Shown here: piece by piece, positions 44,752-55,212 of the stretch | How positions within the stretch are numbered: position 1 is the stretch's first letter | How the letters are laid out: every line of letters begins with the position of its first letter | Assembly (NCBI GenBank): GCA_019187405.1 | Contig: JABAQZ010000007.1 | Coordinates: 62,001-126,000, forward strand | Source of the DNA: Ignavibacteria bacterium | GTDB lineage: Bacteria > Bacteroidota > Ignavibacteria > Tepidaquicellales > Tepidaquicellaceae | Direction of reading: 5' to 3' | DNA: 64,000 nt | Program-made: the position numbers and the translations under genes | The notes under the pieces: generated by a model | What the model was told of the DNA's origin: nothing | What the model saw: only the letters and a program-made list of their open reading frames with translations | Database searches by the model: none

Positions 44752-47700
44752 ATGAAGCTGAAGTTAATTGTATTGATAATAGTTTCTTTTCTTTTTGTGG
44801 ATATTGTAATATCGCAAAGTTATGACTGGATCATTCCCAATAAAGTATATCTTAAAATGTATGCAGCCTCAGACGGGATGGTGAGAATTGACAGAGCAGA
44901 TTTTACCGGCGCAGGAATAAACACTTCTATAATAGACCCGAGAACCGTAAAAGTTTACAATAAAGGTGTACAGATTCCGATTTATTTCAAAGGTCAGATT
45001 GACGGAGTATTTAATGACAATGATTATATTGATTTTTATGCACAAAGAAATTACGGTGGCAGAGTAAATACGTATGATCAGAATAATACAATTGCATATG
45101 TTACCGATGAATATTTCAACCAATATTCGGATACAAATATTTACTGGATAGGATGGGACGGAAGCGCAGGGATTAGATATGACTCTTCTGTATATTCTGT
45201 TTCTGCTTTATACCCGGATAATTTTTATTCCGACAAAATGCATTTTGAAAGAGAACAGCTTTATTCACTCGGTGAAAATGCTTCGGCTTCGGATTATCGT
45301 TTTCTTTCTAACGAAAAATTCAAAGGTGAAGGATGGTACAGGCAGCTTTTAAATAACGGGCAATCGGCAACAGATACATTTAATTTGCCTCTGCTGAGTC
45401 CGAATATTCAAAACGTTTCTTTAAAACTTTTTGCTTATCCGATGAACAGCTCATCCTCGATCTTCAACGAACATAAACTCGAGATAAGCATTAATGGTAC
45501 TTTGGTTATTACAATTTTTGCTAATGATTTTAATAAAATTGATTCCACTGTCTATTTTAGCAGTTCGTTATTATCCGCAAGTTCATCAAATGTTGTAGAA
45601 GTAAAATACGTATCGGAATCAGGTTTCAGCGGCTCAATGTATTTTGATTATTTTGAAATTCAGTATCCGAAAGTTTTCATGTTAAGCAATGATAAGATAT
45701 CATGGAATTTAAATTCTACGGATACTTCATCAAGAAAATTTAAAGTAACCGGCTATAATTCGGCAAATCCGGTATTTATATATGATATAAAGAATAATCT
45801 GCGAATTACGAATTTTTCCTTTTCTGCAGATACTTTGATTTTTACCGCAAAAGGAAATTCTCAAATTGAAATAGTAAATAACACAATAATAAAAAAACCA
45901 TTCCGAATAAAACAGAAATCTGTTCCGGATTTAATTTCAGGATCAAACGGTGCTGATTATATTTTAGTTTATCACGATTTATTTGCAAATCAGGCTGAAC
46001 AGTTGCGGGCATACAGAGAATCAGCCGATAATTATAGATCTGTGAAAGCGAAAACCGAGGACTTATTTGATATATTTAATTACGGCATTGAAGATCCGTC
46101 AGCATTGAAAAGATTTATAAAATATGCTTATGATAACTGGCAGCTTCCAAAACTTAAATTTGTGTGTTTATTCGGCAGAGGTTCGCTCGATCCAAAGAAG
46201 AATCTAAGTAGTTCTGTATATTACAATAATTTTGTCCCTACATACGGAAATCCAAATTCGGACGGTTATTTTGTTCATCTGAATGAAGGAGGATTTTATT
46301 ATTCCACAGATATTGCAGTCGGAAGAATTCCAGTTACGCAAACTGCAGAGGCGCAATCGGTCGTAAATAAAATTATTTCATACGAAAGCCAGCAGCCGGA
46401 ATCATGGTGGAAAAATTTTACTTTCATAACGGGAGGCGGAACGTATTCCGAACAGCAGTCTCATCAGCTAAGATCTAATTATGAAGTAAATACTTTTGTA
46501 TTGCTGCCATCCATAAGCGGAATGGCAACTAAGATTTACAGAACTGACACATCGGGAACTTTAACTTATAACGTTGCCGATTCGGTTAAGAATGTCTTCA
46601 ACAGGGGTACGTTTTTTGTTAATTTCAGGGGGCATGCAGGCAGTCATGACTGGGAAGTAATTATGAATGATCCGAATACTCTTAACAATGGCAGCCGTCT
46701 GCCTGTAATCTTAAGTTTAACCTGCTTTACCGGAGAAAATGCAAGAGCTGATTTCCGCGGATTTGGTGAAGAGATGTATTATCTTGAAAATAAAGGAGCA
46801 ATAGGTTTTATAAGTACAACCGGCTGGAGCTTTGGTAATTCGGGAAATGATCTCGGGACTTACATTATACAGAATATAAAACGGGATTCAAGCAGAAGAA
46901 TAGGAGATTTTATGTCTGAGGCAGGCTTAAGAATGAAATCAGATTCCGGTTCTTTCAGCGTAAGACATACAATAAATTGTTATTCATTAATTGGTGATCC
47001 GGCATCGAAATTACTCCTCCCGGAATATCCGGAGTTTGTAATTTCACAAAGCGATTACAAGCTTTCAAACGAAACACCATTGAAAAATGAACCGGTAACA
47101 CTTACAATATTTCCAAAAAACTTTGGACTGTATGCCGATTCATGCAAAATAAGATTTAAGCTGAGAAAAAATAACCAAGATTATTCAATTAAGGATACAG
47201 TTTACAGAGCATTTAAATATCTGGACACGGTAAAATATAATTTCAAACTTGACTCTTCAGGTATTTATGATATGACAGTATCTCTTGACATAGATAACAG
47301 ATTTCCATTTGAAATTGAAAATAATAATTCCATAACAATTAATATTCCATCAAAAGACAATACTTTCATTACTATAAAGCCTGTTGATAATTCTATAGTG
47401 TACAGCGACAGCATAAATTTTTCGGGTTTGAATCCGAATTTCCATTACGGCGCTGTACCCGTAAAGGTACTTTTGAAATTTGACACGACAGCAAATTTCA
47501 ATTCACCTCTTTTGAGAACACTGGTAAACAACAATGCAGCTTCTCCCGTAACATCTTTCAAAACACTTTTACCGCTGCTTAAAAACAATACAATTTATTA
47601 CTGGACAACAGCTTCAGTTGTAAATAACGATACTTCAGGATGGTCAAAAGTTCAATCAATTATCTATAATAACGGCGCGTTAACTGTTAATCCTCAAATG

Positions 47701-49608
47701 CGTTATATTAATTCTCTGCAGAATGTAAATCTATTGAAACTCAAACCTGGACAATATTCTGAATCGGAATTTTTCAATACGGGATTTGTAAACGGAGAAA
47801 TTAAATTGACCGAAAAATTAACCCGGTTGTTTGTAAGATCTTACGGCAGCAATGCAGAAGAAGCATCTTATTTTTCGGTTGGTAATAAAAACATTTTTAT
47901 TGATGCAGGTCTGAATTCCGGACTTAACATGTTGAAAGTCAGCAGACTAACCGGAGATATTTACCATTTCAAAAATTTCAAAGTAAACAATGCCGCTTCA
48001 TCGGATTCAATCATAGCATTTTTAAATACATTTGATACCACTCACATCCTAATGCTTCTTAATGCATCTTATGATCCGGGTACAAGTACTTTAACTGCTG
48101 CAGCTAAAGCTAAAATCCGGCAGTTTGGAAGCGTTTATTGTGATTCAATTCATCTTGTTGGTTATTTTCATACATGGAGCTTCATTGGTTTTCTCGGTGC
48201 AGAACATTCAGAAGTATCAGAAATGTTTGATCCATGCTGCAGAACTTCGCCTACTTGCACGGCTTGCAGCCACTGGACTCAGTCTGTCAGTTCAATGGAT
48301 TTAAAATTCAAACAGCCTTCAGGCACTGTTTCTTATCACATCGGACCCGCATCTGCATGGACTGATTTTTCATGGACGCAGACACTGCCGCCGGGTGGAA
48401 GAATTTCGTTTGATGTTTACGGTATTGATGTTAATAACAATTATAATCTGATTTATGCGGGGCTTGTGAATAATTCATTCAGCGATATCGGACAGATAAA
48501 TCCCGGAATTTATCCAAACCTTTTGCTGCTTGCTAAACTTGAAATAGATACTTTAACCGGGTTTGAATCTCCTTCTCTTAAATCCGTGAAAATAAATTAT
48601 TCACCGGCAAATGAACTTGTTCTTGATGCAAATTCATTTTCAATTAACACATCGCAAAAAAGTTCAGCTTCTGTATTTTCATTTGACTGTCTGAATCCGG
48701 GATATTCATACATTTACGGTTCCGTAATCAAAGTATTCCGAATTCAGAACAATGACTCAAATTTATTATTCACTGATACTGTTAATAAAACACTTGAAAC
48801 CGATGCTTCATTAAATTATTCGGGAAGCTTCACAATGCCGTCTTTTCAGGATAGCACAAGACTGTCATTTCATGTCAAAGGCAAGGACGGTAACAATGAA
48901 TTTTATTATTATAATAATTTCGTTGAATTCACTCAAAAGAAAGTAGGAAATCCAAAAATAAATCCTTCCATTGAAGTATATGCCGACGGAAATAAAATCA
49001 GCAGCGGCGATGAAGTTAGAAAAAATCCTGAATTAAAGATTAATCTTACTGGTATTGAAATCGATAATAATATCAGCGATACTTCGTCTGTTATGTTCAG
49101 GATTAATCAGTACAGCATCCCGTATTTTATCGGCGGTAAAATTAATCCGAAACTCACAGCAGTAATAAATAATGATAAAGGAATGAAAGTTCTGCCTGAA
49201 TTTGTTTTGTATCCGGATTTGAATTCCGGTAAAAATAATTTTTCGATTATAATTAAAACAGAAGCTGATGTGTATGATACTGTAAATTACGATTTAAATG
49301 TTGCTGAAGGTATATCGGTTTCAGAAATTTACAATTATCCTAATCCGATGAAGTCAGAAACTGACTTTGTATTCAGCTTGTCGGGAAGTGTCATTCCGGG
49401 AAAAGTTAAAATCAAAGTTTACACTGTCTCGGGAAGACTTATCAGAACATTAGAAATTCTTCCTGCAATTGGTACGAACCAGATAAAATGGGACGGCAAA
49501 GACAACGACGGAGATTATCTTGCAAACGGAACATATCTTTATAAACTGGTAATTGAAGAATCGGATTTTAAAGAAACACAGATTCAGAAACTTGTTATTT
49601 TAAAATAA
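44752..49608 (+). CDS. Giant gingipain/PorU-like C25 cysteine peptidase with T9SS-type tail (copy 1)
   Basis: A 1618-residue secreted protein. After a signal peptide (1-21) comes a PorU-like N-terminal region (KMYAASDGMVRIDRADF, RNYGG, IYWIGWDG). The C25 domain spans about 400-750 with His628 (NFRGHAGSHDW) and Cys658 (LSLTCFTG) as the catalytic pair. Residues about 1040-1150 look like an ILEI/PANDER domain (NMLKVSRLTGDIYHF, HILMLLNASYD, HTWSFIGFLG), followed by a Cys cluster from 1162. The tail (about 1520-1618) has YNYPNPMKSETDF, VKIKVYTVSGRLIRTL, WDGKDNDGDYLANG and a lysine-ending strand, the T9SS/FlgD-like sorting form. It may be cargo exported by T9SS or a PorU relative; PorU itself normally lacks this tail. 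Confidence 0.88.
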   Translation: MKLKLIVLIIVSFLFVDIVISQSYDWIIPNKVYLKMYAASDGMVRIDRADFTGAGINTSIIDPRTVKVYNKGVQIPIYFKGQIDGVFNDNDYIDFYAQRNYGGRVNTYDQNNTIAYVTDEYFNQYSDTNIYWIGWDGSAGIRYDSSVYSVSALYPDNFYSDKMHFEREQLYSLGENASASDYRFLSNEKFKGEGWYRQLLNNGQSATDTFNLPLLSPNIQNVSLKLFAYPMNSSSSIFNEHKLEISINGTLVITIFANDFNKIDSTVYFSSSLLSASSSNVVEVKYVSESGFSGSMYFDYFEIQYPKVFMLSNDKISWNLNSTDTSSRKFKVTGYNSANPVFIYDIKNNLRITNFSFSADTLIFTAKGNSQIEIVNNTIIKKPFRIKQKSVPDLISGSNGADYILVYHDLFANQAEQLRAYRESADNYRSVKAKTEDLFDIFNYGIEDPSALKRFIKYAYDNWQLPKLKFVCLFGRGSLDPKKNLSSSVYYNNFVPTYGNPNSDGYFVHLNEGGFYYSTDIAVGRIPVTQTAEAQSVVNKIISYESQQPESWWKNFTFITGGGTYSEQQSHQLRSNYEVNTFVLLPSISGMATKIYRTDTSGTLTYNVADSVKNVFNRGTFFVNFRGHAGSHDWEVIMNDPNTLNNGSRLPVILSLTCFTGENARADFRGFGEEMYYLENKGAIGFISTTGWSFGNSGNDLGTYIIQNIKRDSSRRIGDFMSEAGLRMKSDSGSFSVRHTINCYSLIGDPASKLLLPEYPEFVISQSDYKLSNETPLKNEPVTLTIFPKNFGLYADSCKIRFKLRKNNQDYSIKDTVYRAFKYLDTVKYNFKLDSSGIYDMTVSLDIDNRFPFEIENNNSITINIPSKDNTFITIKPVDNSIVYSDSINFSGLNPNFHYGAVPVKVLLKFDTTANFNSPLLRTLVNNNAASPVTSFKTLLPLLKNNTIYYWTTASVVNNDTSGWSKVQSIIYNNGALTVNPQMRYINSLQNVNLLKLKPGQYSESEFFNTGFVNGEIKLTEKLTRLFVRSYGSNAEEASYFSVGNKNIFIDAGLNSGLNMLKVSRLTGDIYHFKNFKVNNAASSDSIIAFLNTFDTTHILMLLNASYDPGTSTLTAAAKAKIRQFGSVYCDSIHLVGYFHTWSFIGFLGAEHSEVSEMFDPCCRTSPTCTACSHWTQSVSSMDLKFKQPSGTVSYHIGPASAWTDFSWTQTLPPGGRISFDVYGIDVNNNYNLIYAGLVNNSFSDIGQINPGIYPNLLLLAKLEIDTLTGFESPSLKSVKINYSPANELVLDANSFSINTSQKSSASVFSFDCLNPGYSYIYGSVIKVFRIQNNDSNLLFTDTVNKTLETDASLNYSGSFTMPSFQDSTRLSFHVKGKDGNNEFYYYNNFVEFTQKKVGNPKINPSIEVYADGNKISSGDEVRKNPELKINLTGIEIDNNISDTSSVMFRINQYSIPYFIGGKINPKLTAVINNDKGMKVLPEFVLYPDLNSGKNNFSIIIKTEADVYDTVNYDLNVAEGISVSEIYNYPNPMKSETDFVFSLSGSVIPGKVKIKVYTVSGRLIRTLEILPAIGTNQIKWDGKDNDGDYLANGTYLYKLVIEESDFKETQIQKLVILK

Positions 49609-49631
49609 ATAATTAATACTTTTATACCCAA

Positions 49632-52600
49632 ATGAAAACAATATTTTTGACATTATTTTTGTTCTTTACAGTCATACATGTAAATGCTCAAAATTATAAC
49701 TGGATTACTCCCAACAAAACATATCTAAAACTTTATATTGCAGAAGACGGAATATATAATGTTTCTTATGAGGATTTTGTAAATGCCGGGATTACTCCAA
49801 ATTTCATTAACCCTGCTACGATAAAACTTTACAACAAAGGAACAGAACTTCCTGTATATTTTCAGGGCGATATAGATGGTAAATTCACTAGCGGGGATTT
49901 TTTTGAATTCTATGGCACAAGAAATTACGGCGGAGTTACAAAAACTTATGATCAGAATAATGTAGTTCTTTGGACAACAGATGAATATTATGATAATTTT
50001 TCCGATACAAATGTTTACTGGGTTGGATGGGACGGCAGCAATGGATTAAGATACTCTTCTTATAATTATTCCGTAATCACGCCATACTCAAATCAATACT
50101 ATTTTCATAAACTAAGACTTGAAAAAGATACATTTTACTCTCAGGGTGAAAACATAAGCGCTAATGATTTCAGATTTCTTACTTCTGAGAAATTCAGGGG
50201 TGAAGGCTGGTTTTGGACGACACTAAATTCAACACAATCCTTTTCTGATACATTTTCACTTCCGCAGCTTTATACCATTCCTCAAACTTCTACGCTGAAA
50301 CTGTTTGCTTATCCTACAAACAGAAACACTCTGGTATTAAACGAACATAAGCTCGAAGTGAGAATAAACGGTAATCTGATTTCCACTTTATTTTCAAATG
50401 ATATGAATAGAATTGACACGTCTATTTCGTTTTCATCTTCCTTATTATCAAATATATCCGTTAACAATATATCTGTAACTTATACATTCAAAGATTCTCT
50501 TGTTTCTGTTTCTTCTTCATTGAAATTAGATTTTTTTGAAATCAGTTATCCCAGAATTTTTAAACTTAACAGTAACCGGATGTCAACATCTGCATTAGGG
50601 ATTGATACAGTTTCAAAATTGTTTTCAGTATCGGGATTCAATAATTTAAATCCGTTAACTATTCTGGATGTTGCAAACAATTACAGAATAACAAATAACA
50701 CATTCATTGCAGATACATTAAAATTCACGGGAAAAGGCAATGGTAATTTTCAGATTTCAAACAGCAGTTCTCTTAAAAAGCCTTTTAGGATAAAGCAAAA
50801 ATCAGTACCTAACCTGACTTCTGTTTCAAACGGAGCAGACTACCTGCTTATCTATCACAAGCTCTTTAATTCTCAGGCAGAGCAGTTAAGAGCTTACAGA
50901 GAATCACATGACGGCTTCAGATCTTTTAAAGCTGAGATTGAAGACATTTACGATATTTTCAATTATGGAATTGAAAATCCTGTTGCCGTAAGAAATTTTA
51001 CAAAATATGTTTATGACAATTGGCAGCTTCCAAAGATGAGCTATATTTGTCTTATGGGAAGAGCTTCACTTGATCCAAAGAAAAACCAGACAAGCTCTTC
51101 TTACTACATTAATTATCTCCCAACTTACGGATATCCTCCTACCGACGGATATTTTGCAAATTTTTATATCGGAACATTTTATTATTACCCCGTTGTAGCA
51201 ATTGGAAGATTACCTGCTTATTATCCAGAAGAAGCTCAGTCTATGGTGGATAAAATTATTGCTTATGAAAATCAACAGCCGGATAAATGGATTAAGAATT
51301 ATACATATATCACAGGAGGCGGAACTACATCAGAACAAAATTCTCATCAATCAAAATCTAATTCAGAAATAAATACTTATGTCTTGCCATATCCACTTTC
51401 CGGTGAAGCTCATAAAATATACAGATCAGATATATCCGGCAACACTACATTTGACATGAAAGATTCATTAATTAACGATATCAATAGAGGAACTGCATAT
51501 TTGAATTTCCGCGGTCATGCGGGCAGCCATGACTGGGAAGTTACACTCGATGATCCGGACTTATTGAGCAATGGTTCCAAACTTCCGATTATATTAAGCC
51601 TTACCTGCTTTACGGGAGAAAATTCTCTTGCTTATTACAGAGGCTTTGGTGAAAGATTTGTTTATCTGCAAAACAAAGGAGCAATTGGTTTTATAGGAAC
51701 AACGGGATGGAGCTATGCACAGCAAGGAAATGATTATGGTACTCATATAATTAACACTGTTAAGTTTGATACTGCAAGAAGAATCGGCAGCTTTACAAAA
51801 TATGCCGGCAAAAGGATGAGTGTTGATTCCAATTCATTTAATGTAAGACATACGGTAAACTGTTATTCCTTGATTGGAGATCCTGCCGTAACTCTGAAGA
51901 TTCCAAAATTTCCGGAGTTTTCCCTTTCAAGTGAAGATTATAAATTGTCAAATGATTTTCCGGAAGTTAACGAAGATGTAAGTTTTACTCTTTATCCCAA
52001 AAATTATGGACTCTTTGCTGATTCATGTAAAATAAGATTTGAACTAAAAAAGAATAATCAAAACTTCATTACGATAGATACAATCAGGAGAAATTTTGCT
52101 CATAAGGATTCACTGATATTTAAATTTAACATAGATACTACAGGAGTTTATAGCATTACTGCAACTTTGGATGCCGGAAATTATTATCCAAATGAAATCA
52201 AATCTAATAATGTTCTGAATATCAGCTTACCTGTCAAAAATAATTCTTTTGTTGCTTTGCATCCGGTTGACAATTCGGTAGTATCTGGTGATTCGGTAGA
52301 GTTTGTAAACTTAAATCCGCTTGTAAATTCTGCTTCCAATTCTGTCAGTATAATTCTCCAGTTAGATACAACGTCAACATTTGGTTCTGCCGTTAACAGG
52401 ACATTTATGACAAAAATAACAGGCGGCGTTACCACAAAAATTAAAACGAATATTCCCAATCCGGTTGCCAATAAGGTCTATTATTGGAGAACTAATACAT
52501 TAATTAACGGAGACAGTGCAGGATGGTCAGGAGTTAAAAGGTTTGTTTATGTTTCTATGTCAAAAAGCAGCGCTGAAAATGACAAAGGTACCCGAACAGG

Positions 52601-54518
52601 AAAATCCGTGGAAATTCTTAAAGTATCTTCCGGTCAGTATTCACAGACTGATTATGATAATACAATATTTTCTTCAAACGGAATTCAACTGTATAATTAT
52701 CCTGCAGAGTTATTCATTAGATCTTTCGGCAGTAATGCAGAAGAAGCATCCTTTTTCAGTGTAGGTAATAAGAATGTTTACATTGACGGTGGTCAAAACG
52801 GCGGTATAAATATTCTCAAAGTTAAAAAACTTACAGGCGCGATTCTTATGTTTAAAAACCTGAAAATGAACGCTGCTTCTTACAATGATTCGCTTGTTAA
52901 TGTTTTAAATACTTTTGATTCCACCCATTATCTAATGCTGTTAAATGCTTCTTATGTCCCAGGTGGTATTACGCTTAATGCAAATGCAAAAAATAAACTC
53001 AAACAATTCGGAAGCGTTTACTGCGACTCAATTGGTCTTCTTTCTTATTTTCATACATGGAGTCTGATAGGATATCTCGGAGCTAATTCATCACAGACTT
53101 CCGAAATGTTTGATCCATGCTGCAGACCTGCACCCGGATGCTATTCATGCAATCACTGGACAGAATCAATAAGTTCTAAAAATGTTACGTTTTCAAAAAC
53201 ATCAGGAACAGTTTCTACGATAGCCGGACCGGCTCACTCATGGGAAAGTTTTTCATGGACGCAAACTCTAACTTCAAACAGCTTCGTAAAATTTGATGTA
53301 TATGGAATTGATAAATCAAATAACCAGACTCTCTTATTATCTGAGATTCAAACATCGAATTTCAATGATTTGTCTTTCGTTAATGCTTATCAGTATCCAA
53401 GATTAAAATTCATTGCAAAGTTAAGTATTGATACTGCTGTTGGAACAGCTTCATCCGTTCTCAACTCTCTTAAGATTAATTATATTAAACCTGCGGAAAT
53501 AACTTATGTTGTCAATTCACTTGATTTTTCTTCTTCGTATAAGACTAATCAGGAGTTTAAATTTTCATGTGATTATTTTAACGCAGGAAATATTGAAATC
53601 CCCGGCATAATTACCAACATATACAAAAAATCCGTTAACTCGGCAAACTTACTTTTGTCAGATACATTAGCCAAACCATTCCCATACAACATGCAGGCTA
53701 AACAGTATTTCAAATTCACTATTCCATATTTCAGAGACAGTATGAAAACGATTGTTGAGTTTAAACCTATCGGACAATATAATGATTGTTATACATATAA
53801 CAACCTTTTAATATTCAGTATGAAAAATGTTTCTCTGAATTCACCTTCAGCCGGTATTATCATCTACAGTGACGGAAGCATTTTACACGGAGGCGAAACA
53901 GTTAGACAAAATCCTGAAATTAAAATTCAAATTGAAAACCATGACAACCTGCTTCAGTCAGGAAGTTATCAATCTAACAATCTTTCCATCAGGTTAAATG
54001 ATGAGGTCATTCCTCTTAACGATAAACGTATTGCTTCTTTGGTTTCAAGCTTATCCAATAAAGAAAACAAAGCTGAAAACAAAGCTGAAAACAATAATGG
54101 TATAACTATGATGTTTTATCCGCAGCTGCAAAATGGTCAGAATAAAATATCCGTAGTTTATGATGACAATACGGGTTATTCTGACTCTGCTGTAGTGGAT
54201 GTTGTTGTTAACACCGAGTTTTCTGTCAAAGATCTATACAATTTTCCAAATCCGATGAAGTCTGAAACTACATTCATCTTTGAAATTACAGGCGCAGATT
54301 CTCCCGGTAATAATGTCAGGTTAAAAATTTATACTGTGTCAGGAAAACTTATCAGAGAAATAGAGCATCCGGTAGTTATTGGAGTTAATCAGATACTTTG
54401 GGACGGTAAAGACAGTGACGGTGATTTAATTGCAAATGGAAATTATTTTTATAAAATCATTGCGGATAATGACGAGAAGATCGAAACACAAACTCAAAAA
54501 CTTGTCATTCTGAGATAA
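49632..54518 (+). CDS. Giant gingipain/PorU-like C25 cysteine peptidase with T9SS-type tail (copy 2)
   Basis: A 1628-residue tandem paralog of the preceding gene, alike along its whole length. Signal peptide 1-19; C25 catalytic residues His629 (NFRGHAGSHDW) and Cys659 (LSLTCFTG) are kept, so both copies look active. The ILEI-like region (about 1040-1145: NILKVKKLTGAILMF, HYLMLLNASYV, HTWSLIGYLG) and Cys cluster (DPCCRPAPGCYSCNHW) are also retained. The tail has YNFPNPMKSETTF, RLKIYTVSGKLIREI and WDGKDSDGDLIANG. A small duplicated ENKAENKAEN run near residue 1480 is unique to this copy. It starts 23 bp after copy 1 and ends before a terminator. Confidence 0.88.
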   Translation: MKTIFLTLFLFFTVIHVNAQNYNWITPNKTYLKLYIAEDGIYNVSYEDFVNAGITPNFINPATIKLYNKGTELPVYFQGDIDGKFTSGDFFEFYGTRNYGGVTKTYDQNNVVLWTTDEYYDNFSDTNVYWVGWDGSNGLRYSSYNYSVITPYSNQYYFHKLRLEKDTFYSQGENISANDFRFLTSEKFRGEGWFWTTLNSTQSFSDTFSLPQLYTIPQTSTLKLFAYPTNRNTLVLNEHKLEVRINGNLISTLFSNDMNRIDTSISFSSSLLSNISVNNISVTYTFKDSLVSVSSSLKLDFFEISYPRIFKLNSNRMSTSALGIDTVSKLFSVSGFNNLNPLTILDVANNYRITNNTFIADTLKFTGKGNGNFQISNSSSLKKPFRIKQKSVPNLTSVSNGADYLLIYHKLFNSQAEQLRAYRESHDGFRSFKAEIEDIYDIFNYGIENPVAVRNFTKYVYDNWQLPKMSYICLMGRASLDPKKNQTSSSYYINYLPTYGYPPTDGYFANFYIGTFYYYPVVAIGRLPAYYPEEAQSMVDKIIAYENQQPDKWIKNYTYITGGGTTSEQNSHQSKSNSEINTYVLPYPLSGEAHKIYRSDISGNTTFDMKDSLINDINRGTAYLNFRGHAGSHDWEVTLDDPDLLSNGSKLPIILSLTCFTGENSLAYYRGFGERFVYLQNKGAIGFIGTTGWSYAQQGNDYGTHIINTVKFDTARRIGSFTKYAGKRMSVDSNSFNVRHTVNCYSLIGDPAVTLKIPKFPEFSLSSEDYKLSNDFPEVNEDVSFTLYPKNYGLFADSCKIRFELKKNNQNFITIDTIRRNFAHKDSLIFKFNIDTTGVYSITATLDAGNYYPNEIKSNNVLNISLPVKNNSFVALHPVDNSVVSGDSVEFVNLNPLVNSASNSVSIILQLDTTSTFGSAVNRTFMTKITGGVTTKIKTNIPNPVANKVYYWRTNTLINGDSAGWSGVKRFVYVSMSKSSAENDKGTRTGKSVEILKVSSGQYSQTDYDNTIFSSNGIQLYNYPAELFIRSFGSNAEEASFFSVGNKNVYIDGGQNGGINILKVKKLTGAILMFKNLKMNAASYNDSLVNVLNTFDSTHYLMLLNASYVPGGITLNANAKNKLKQFGSVYCDSIGLLSYFHTWSLIGYLGANSSQTSEMFDPCCRPAPGCYSCNHWTESISSKNVTFSKTSGTVSTIAGPAHSWESFSWTQTLTSNSFVKFDVYGIDKSNNQTLLLSEIQTSNFNDLSFVNAYQYPRLKFIAKLSIDTAVGTASSVLNSLKINYIKPAEITYVVNSLDFSSSYKTNQEFKFSCDYFNAGNIEIPGIITNIYKKSVNSANLLLSDTLAKPFPYNMQAKQYFKFTIPYFRDSMKTIVEFKPIGQYNDCYTYNNLLIFSMKNVSLNSPSAGIIIYSDGSILHGGETVRQNPEIKIQIENHDNLLQSGSYQSNNLSIRLNDEVIPLNDKRIASLVSSLSNKENKAENKAENNNGITMMFYPQLQNGQNKISVVYDDNTGYSDSAVVDVVVNTEFSVKDLYNFPNPMKSETTFIFEITGADSPGNNVRLKIYTVSGKLIREIEHPVVIGVNQILWDGKDSDGDLIANGNYFYKIIADNDEKIETQTQKLVILR

Positions 54519-54535
54519 ATTATTTCTAAGCTTTG

Positions 54536-54572
54536 AAAAGGGATGCAGAAAATATTCTGTATCCCTTTTTTC
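54536..54572. terminator. Intrinsic terminator between convergent genes
   Basis: AAAAGGGATGCAGAA at 54536-54550 pairs, with one G-T pair, with TTCTGTATCCCTTTT from 54555, around a 4-base AATA loop, followed by more T. The C25 gene and the minus-strand peroxidase gene converge here. Confidence 0.85.
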
Positions 54573-55185
54573 ATTCAAATAAAGTTTTTTCCAAAGCTGA
54601 AACCAGTTCATCCGATTCGGGCTTTATGTTACTCCTGAATCTGTAAACTATATCCCCTTTTCTGTCAATGATAAATTTTTCAAAATTCCATTCGACATCT
54701 CCTGCAGGATCAGAATTCTTTGTAAGTCTTTCATAAAGCGGGCTTTGATCTTCTCCAAGAACTTTTATCTTATCAAATAGTGTAAAGGTAACATCATATT
54801 TCGATTCACAGAATGTCCTGATTTCATCATTTGTACCCGGTTCCTGTCCGCCGAAATCATTGCACGGAAAACCGAGGATCTCAAATCCCTTTTCTTTATA
54901 TTTTCGGAAAATATTTTCCAATCCTTCATATTGTTTTGTATAACCGCATTTGGATGCAACATTGACAATCAATAACACTTTATCTCTGTAATCCGACAGA
55001 TTTTTTGATTCACCTTCCATCGTTTTAACGTTTAAATCGTATATGTTTTTGTTCATTTCGGATTTTGAATTTTGATTGAGTGAATTTTTTCCTGAAGCTG
55101 TATTTGAAGGCTGATTATCTGAATTTGAACATCCGGCATATACACAAATTGCCAATATCGGAATAATAAGTAATGATGTTTTCAT
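54571..55185 (-). CDS. Glutathione peroxidase-family lipoprotein
   Basis: A 204-residue thiol peroxidase. An N-terminal lipobox-like AICVYAGCSN indicates a lipoprotein anchored in the envelope. The GPx core begins near residue 48 with YDLNVKTMEG, then VNVASKCGYTKQYEGL with the peroxidatic Cys80 (cysteine rather than selenocysteine), GFPCNDFGGQEPGT with the Gln and second Cys, and VEWNFEKFIIDRKG with the Trp. Cys-GPx enzymes of this kind usually take electrons from thioredoxin and remove hydroperoxides. A linker of about 25 Ser/Asn-rich residues separates anchor and domain. It follows the symporter gene by 27 bp. Confidence 0.9.
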   Translation of the reverse strand: MKTSLLIIPILAICVYAGCSNSDNQPSNTASGKNSLNQNSKSEMNKNIYDLNVKTMEGESKNLSDYRDKVLLIVNVASKCGYTKQYEGLENIFRKYKEKGFEILGFPCNDFGGQEPGTNDEIRTFCESKYDVTFTLFDKIKVLGEDQSPLYERLTKNSDPAGDVEWNFEKFIIDRKGDIVYRFRSNIKPESDELVSALEKTLFE

Positions 55186-55212
55186 TTTAAAGAAATTTTA
55201 ATTTATTCTAAA

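Noticed and set aside
52184-52764. Overlapping open frames inside the C25 and other long genes on either strand
   Set aside because: They are shadows of clearly coding frames, with no independent motifs.
44752-54518. Calling either C25 protein the PorU sortase
   Set aside because: The N-terminal region is PorU-like, but both proteins carry a C-terminal sorting tail of the cargo type, which PorU normally lacks, and no other T9SS machinery gene is in the window.
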